From the NCBI RefSeq assembly GCF_019320115.1, contig NC_089598.1, positions 31,763,983 through 31,827,982 on the forward strand: a DNA stretch of 64,000 nucleotides. Reading direction: 5' to 3'. Numbering within the stretch: the stretch's first letter is position 1; each line of letters begins with the position of its first letter. Position numbers and translations under genes: made by a program. Under the pieces are notes generated by a model. The model was not told where the DNA came from, searched no databases, and was given only the letters and a program-made list of their open reading frames with translations. The DNA is from Miscanthus floridulus (Eukaryota > Streptophyta > Magnoliopsida > Poales > Poaceae). Of this stretch, positions 60,701-64,000 are shown one piece after another.

Positions 60701-63666
60701 TCAAGGGCTTCCACAACACAAGTCATATAATCACTGCATAAGTATAGCACAGAATTAAACAGCAGATGTGAACAAATAACTACAGGCAAAATTGTTTGGA
60801 CTCTTGCTTTAAAAAATGTTTGGATTCCACCGGATACATGAGTTTTTGTTTCAAACTACAGTAGTATATAAATGAGAATTTACTAATAAAGCATGTATAT
60901 TAACCACACAAGTTTCACGTGTGTAGTTTCCACCATGAATTCATAACCTTTTATATTGCCCTTGAACTATCAAAGCCAGAGTAGATCCAATCTTGATAGT
61001 GATTTCAAAATAGTTTGTCCATTATTATTTTTTAAAATAAATATGTTTAAGGGAAATATACCCTTTGCCAATAAGCACACCAATAACGAAAAAATGTGGC
61101 CACCAGCTGCACAATCATTGGACGATTTTATCACCTGTTCTATTCTACAGGTGAGAAATTACCAGCAAATCTGTTGGTCCAGACTCCAGAGCGAGCAGGG
61201 GCCAGTCACGGGTTCAAGCTCTAAGAAGTATTTCATTTCACTTAATATCGTAGCGTGTCGTACCTTTTACGTCTATAATACTCTTCGTGGGCTTTCCTAA
61301 GTTGACGTCGGAGTGTAGCCATTGTTTTATTATCAGTGTCATAGTCCATATCATGTTCTGCTAATTTCCCACCAGAAGGCTTGAATAATGGATCATCTTG
61401 CAGCTGAGGAAAAAGAAAGAAAGATGTGAGGTAATGAAATATTAAGACTAATCTCAATTTCTAAATGAAACTTGATGTGGTACCTGAGAATCCATACCAT
61501 TTGAGTCAGCATATTATTGATAATATCCATGCAAGGTCTTAATGGGTCACGCTTGGACATTTGATTCGAGGTGGCTTGAACAACCTTAGATAAGGAAAGG
61601 AACAATCGTTCAGAGGAATGCAGCCATCAACTGATCATGATATGATTGTTTAGAATCTAGAAAAGTACATACAAATATTGCATTGCAATATTCTTGGTGG
61701 GCATGATCAAGCTTTGTAGCCATCTTCGAAACTCTGTGAGATAAAAATTGTAGGCGGCGAGTCCAATCAGCACTTCGCCATACATTCCTTGGAATTTCGC
61801 TCAATCCAAAACCAAGCAGGAAGGCACCTGTCACTAAGCCAAAGGTATTTGAGCATGCCATGGAAAAGCCCAAGATACCACGGACCCTGCCAACAGTAGC
61901 ATTATGTAAAGTTAAGACAGTGAAGCAAGAATTCAAATAAACCCCTCTCCGAAAAAAGGTTGCTAAAATGGACTCGACACAATAAAGCAAATATTGTCAA
62001 GAAATGTTCAAGGAAGTGGATGAATTTTTATAGACTTGAGCCTGAGTGGCATAAACATATTAGATTGATCAAGGATTATACAAGATCACTAGACAATCGA
62101 AGCATACCAATCATGGCGCATTATTATAATTAGAATGAGTCCAAAAAGGCCGATAGCTCCAACAATTGCATAATAGGTCATGTTCTTGTGAATGCTAGTT
62201 TTCAGTCTTTCTCTGAACGTGAAATCTCCAGAATCTTCATAGCCCTGAAGAGTGGGAACAATAGACCTGTTCAGATAGATAGATAGAGTTTTCAAATGAC
62301 AATACTGCAAAAATGCACATGTCGACAAACGACCTAACAACTGTGAACCTAGAGAGATGAAAGGAAAGTAATCAGTTCATAAGAATAAAAAAAAGGCAAC
62401 TAGGAAGGCCATTAAGAACTTTCTTATGTCAGTGAGAGTTCACACCACAAATATTGTCCACGAATAGTACTACTTGTAGAATGCAAAGGATGCAATTTAT
62501 CTAATTGAGAGAAAAATATTCAGTAAACGTTGACCAACTTTTCCTTAAGAAAAGAATGCTGATCAACTTGGCAGATAAAAAAGTTCAATGCTTATACAGA
62601 AGTTTCACACTACATTAACTTCATGCAAAGGACATGTCATTAGAAACACAAAGAACAGCAGCAATGCCGTTCCAAATCTTCGAGCACTGCAAGTCTGCAA
62701 CTATTTTATAAGAACGAGAACAGAACACGGACCTTTGTGGTCAATGACATACCATGCTAGGATAAATGTACTCCAATACGACCAGCTCCAAAAGAATCCA
62801 ACGTCACTCTTCTGATTGCTGCCATTGCCAGAAATTGCCTGCAAGTCAGATAATGGCATAACGGGTCAGGCCAACAGAATGGAAACAGACTACCCTGCAG
62901 ACCAGTGCACATCATAGCGTAACAAGTAACAACACCTTGTCGGCCTTTCCATCCACAATTGTATATATTACTTAAGCACATTTACAAACAGCGACAACAA
63001 CAATCTACTTGGTTTATTGATGTTGATTGTTTGCTTATTTTTTACAATAACCTCCGTTGACAAGTAATAGAACCAATTTGACGATTTCACCATCTAACCC
63101 CAATCACTCTTGTGATTGTTTCCACGAATTCCTACCTTCAGGACCTTGGCATCGACATGATTATCTACACAGAATGATCTGCCGGACTACTGGGTACGCA
63201 TACGCTACCGAATCACCATTTACTCATAAGTTAATCCAGTTTAAAACATTTCTTAGTAAACTAGCAACAGGTTCACAAATGGATATGGTTCATCCAAACT
63301 CCGATTCCAACACTACGTTACCAGCAACGCAACCAATCAACACAGTTTACTCGTCCGCAGTACGCTCAAATGATCTCTGATACTGATAGCGCGCACACTA
63401 AGCATGCAGAGCGGCAGAGAGGTCGCGGCCGGCGACGCAGCATTAGCACAGTCTGTGCACTGTAGCAGCATGGCGGGAAGGAGGCGGAGGGATCGCACCG
63501 TCCAGATGTCGGTCGGGACGAGGACGACGAAGGAGAGGGAGCAGAGCCACGCGTAGCCGACGACGGCGAGGACGTGGGCCGGCACGGCGGGGCCCGCGAA
63601 GTAGCGCAGCGTCGCCGCCACCATCCCCACCGTCAGCGGCAGCGATATCATGTAGAACACCCACAT
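54784..63666 (-). CDS. LMBR1-like (LIMR family) multi-pass membrane protein, 14 exons
   Basis: Exons (minus strand): 63666-63499, 62838-62753, 62266-62108, 61886-61673, 61584-61498, 61403-61264, 60733-60653, 60002-59938, 59579-59404, 58915-58785, 58679-58592, 58114-57898, 57470-57364, 55191-54784. They sum to 2,127 nt, 708 codons plus TGA. All introns are GT..AG and phases join without a break, which is strong evidence. The protein starts MWVFYMISLPLTVGMVAATL (first membrane segment). It has further hydrophobic segments near residues 35-55, 115-135, 145-165, 340-365, 393-415 and 485-505. A cytosolic charged loop (about 165-330) holds QMSKRDPLRPCM and DTDNKTMATLRRQLRKAHEE. The tail is hydrophilic, with ASRWASMKMGLQNFRASMGS and an acidic end. 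The family resembles lipocalin-receptor/LMBD1-type transporters. The plant role is unclear. Length is slightly below the usual 730 or so. Confidence 0.93.
55225..55229. repeat. Target-site duplication GGAAC of element I, left copy
   Basis: GGAAC is found on both sides of element I (right copy 57227-57231). Confidence 0.95.
55230..55522 (-). repeat. Element I 3' LTR
   Basis: The LTR is 293 bp. Compared with the other copy it lacks small pieces near 55290-55375, but the rest is almost the same. Confidence 0.93.
55411..56883 (-). CDS. Element I ORF with IQ-like motif
   Basis: This is an open 490-codon frame from ATG at 56883, which follows the primer site by about 12 bases. The start is Ser/Pro-rich. 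A helical stretch (residues 38-73, VMEQFARNMDQIGYTVDALS) leads to a poly-Pro run (about 76-83). Near residue 248 the motif LQAAARGLLARRRL fits the calmodulin-binding IQ pattern, and a weaker copy, LQAVAHCLLARRQG, lies at about 194. The C-terminal part is Trp/Gly-rich and runs through the purine tract into the LTR, so it may be translated by chance. I do not recognise the protein as a gag. The open frame could be a captured host segment or a recent insertion with little time to decay. Confidence 0.6.
   Translation of the reverse strand: MSTAPQSSGVLPTPVSSVPLPSASSELSETSGTALTLEGLAGVMEQFARNMDQIGYTVDALSLNVSTLQQSVAGLLPPPPPPPPQPWQPQAIFPYAMPQISGVVMAPGGALAPGVLDGGVDGLLFHGSSLMPTLSAASPSLDSTGAESSSPALLSTSPSLIPSYTTPSPVPPQQDSDGVFYRGVDDIQASAAQLQAVAHCLLARRQGRQHPIFKRRRPVIPTAAALQLTERKAIARASACKVFAAVRLQAAARGLLARRRLQKMRSPMHEATLAAVDLSIGERGLALSIDLAWSDGHQQLRQPAVVFRRKHGVFSVGGELQLCGTGDMGAASLLVTGGDALPSAIVFRHRPPRARLRWLLLPPILGGHTRAPFSFRWSPWDPGGYTRAGPASGGCPPYLQESKIKSHSLLQVNKISRDVKDLFLGVRFVSSEGIVSVIVRLQLENELHVQVGCSVRGVKDLLGLSPLGLISRLLRGQVRPLYIMRGDVSI
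56909..57226 (-). repeat. Element I 5' LTR
   Basis: The LTR is 318 bp, TGTTATGTGG to CTCTAACA, followed by GGAAC. The primer site lies two bases from its left edge. Confidence 0.93.
57496..57602. mobile_element. hAT-like MITE in intron 12
   Basis: Inverted ends ACGATCGTAGATTATAAG (57496-57513) and CTTATAATCCACGATCGT (57563-57580) differ by one base. The right end continues to GAACAGGCTG at 57602, like the start of the MITE at 53948. The left arm seems shortened. It lies 26 bases upstream (in transcript order) of exon 13, so it could sit near the branch point. Confidence 0.75.
59869..59920 (+). mobile_element. 5'-truncated LINE-like tail in intron 8
   Basis: The inserted 52 bp end TCTGCGTATTCGAGAAAA. 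They are flanked by a 16-bp duplication, AAAATGGTGAAAAATA, at 59853-59868 and 59921-59936. The tail is similar to the 3' ends of grass LINEs. The duplication includes the T of the exon 8 splice donor, so the donor survives in the copy next to exon 8. Confidence 0.8.
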
Positions 63667-64000
63667 CTCGCCGCCGCTTCGGGCCTTCCGCGCTCGCCTC
63701 GTCGATGGGAATCGTGAAGAGAAGAGAAGAGAATGGACAGGAACAGGACAGGGATGAATTGGTTCCGCGGTGGCGGTGCGGCGTGGCGGGGGCTTAAAAA
63801 TGTTGGCGTTTTGGGGGTGAAGGTGCGGTGGAGTGGTAGGTGGCGAGGCTGGTGGGGCCGGGACCGGACCGGTTCAGCTGCTCACGTGTCAGGAGGTGGG
63901 GCCCTGTGATCCGAGCTTGGTCTCTTTCTTGTCGGCTTCGCCTTTCACTCACGTACGTAAGCGCTGCATGGAGTTGGGACTTGGACCGGGACCGCGTCCG
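63667..64000 (-). promoter_or_regulatory. 5' untranslated region and proximal promoter of the LMBR1-like gene
   Basis: Upstream of the ATG the minus strand has a GC-rich leader and a CT-rich run (about 63714-63735), common near plant transcription starts. I see no clear TATA box. A short A/T run at about 63794-63800 is the only weak candidate. The boundaries are not known. Confidence 0.45.

Overview
This is a plant nuclear genome window, most likely from a grass of the sorghum/sugarcane/maize group. That guess rests on the style of the long terminal repeats (LTRs), the GC-rich gene start and the retroelement families seen. It holds a deeply nested block of LTR retrotransposons (about 1-53,950) next to one intact-looking host gene (about 54,290-63,700, minus strand). 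There are no bacterial features, no tRNA or rRNA genes and no CRISPR array.

Layout from left to right. Element A is a Tat-lineage Ty3/gypsy retroelement on the plus strand whose 5' end lies outside the window. It covers 1-7097 and 20394-25677, with decayed gag-pol, a spliced-looking antisense gene and a 3' LTR. Element B is a complete SIRE/Maximus-type Ty1/copia element (7098-20393, plus strand, target duplication CATAC) inserted in A. Region C is a Tekay-like LTR on the plus strand (25678-27084 and 40202-41746), split by element D. D is a Tekay-type chromovirus (27085-40196, minus strand, target duplication GGAGT) with very long LTRs and an extra ORF upstream of gag. Element E is a second Tat-like element on the plus strand (41747-42292 and 46283 to about 53,950), split by element F. 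F is a non-autonomous LTR element (42293-46277, minus strand, target duplication CTCCG) with a gag-like ORF and no pol. Small hAT-like MITEs lie at about 53,948 and 57,496.

The host gene encodes an LMBR1-like (LIMR-family) multi-pass membrane protein. I could join 14 exons in frame with GT..AG introns, from an ATG at 63,666 to a TGA at 54,784, giving 708 codons plus stop. Its last intron is swollen to 2.2 kb by a 2.0-kb non-autonomous LTR element (I, target duplication GGAAC) carrying an open 490-codon ORF with an IQ-like motif. A 52-bp LINE-like tail has inserted just beside the exon 8 splice donor, which is kept because it lies in the target-site duplication.

The most interesting signals are these. 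(1) The third ORF of copia element B keeps one frame over about 2.5 kb yet has 17 TAG, one TGA and one TAA in frame. It is rich in CAG-type Gln codons, unlike the CAA-rich gag-pol beside it, and it has what looks like its own promoter, leader and leader intron. (2) Nonsense changes across the nested elements are almost all CAG to TAG or CGA to TGA, the mark expected from deamination of methylated CHG and CG cytosines. (3) The antisense genes of the two Tat elements appear to keep introns. (4) Chromovirus D has an ORF upstream of gag. (5) Element I carries the IQ-motif ORF. (6) The LINE-like tail sits at the exon 8 splice donor.
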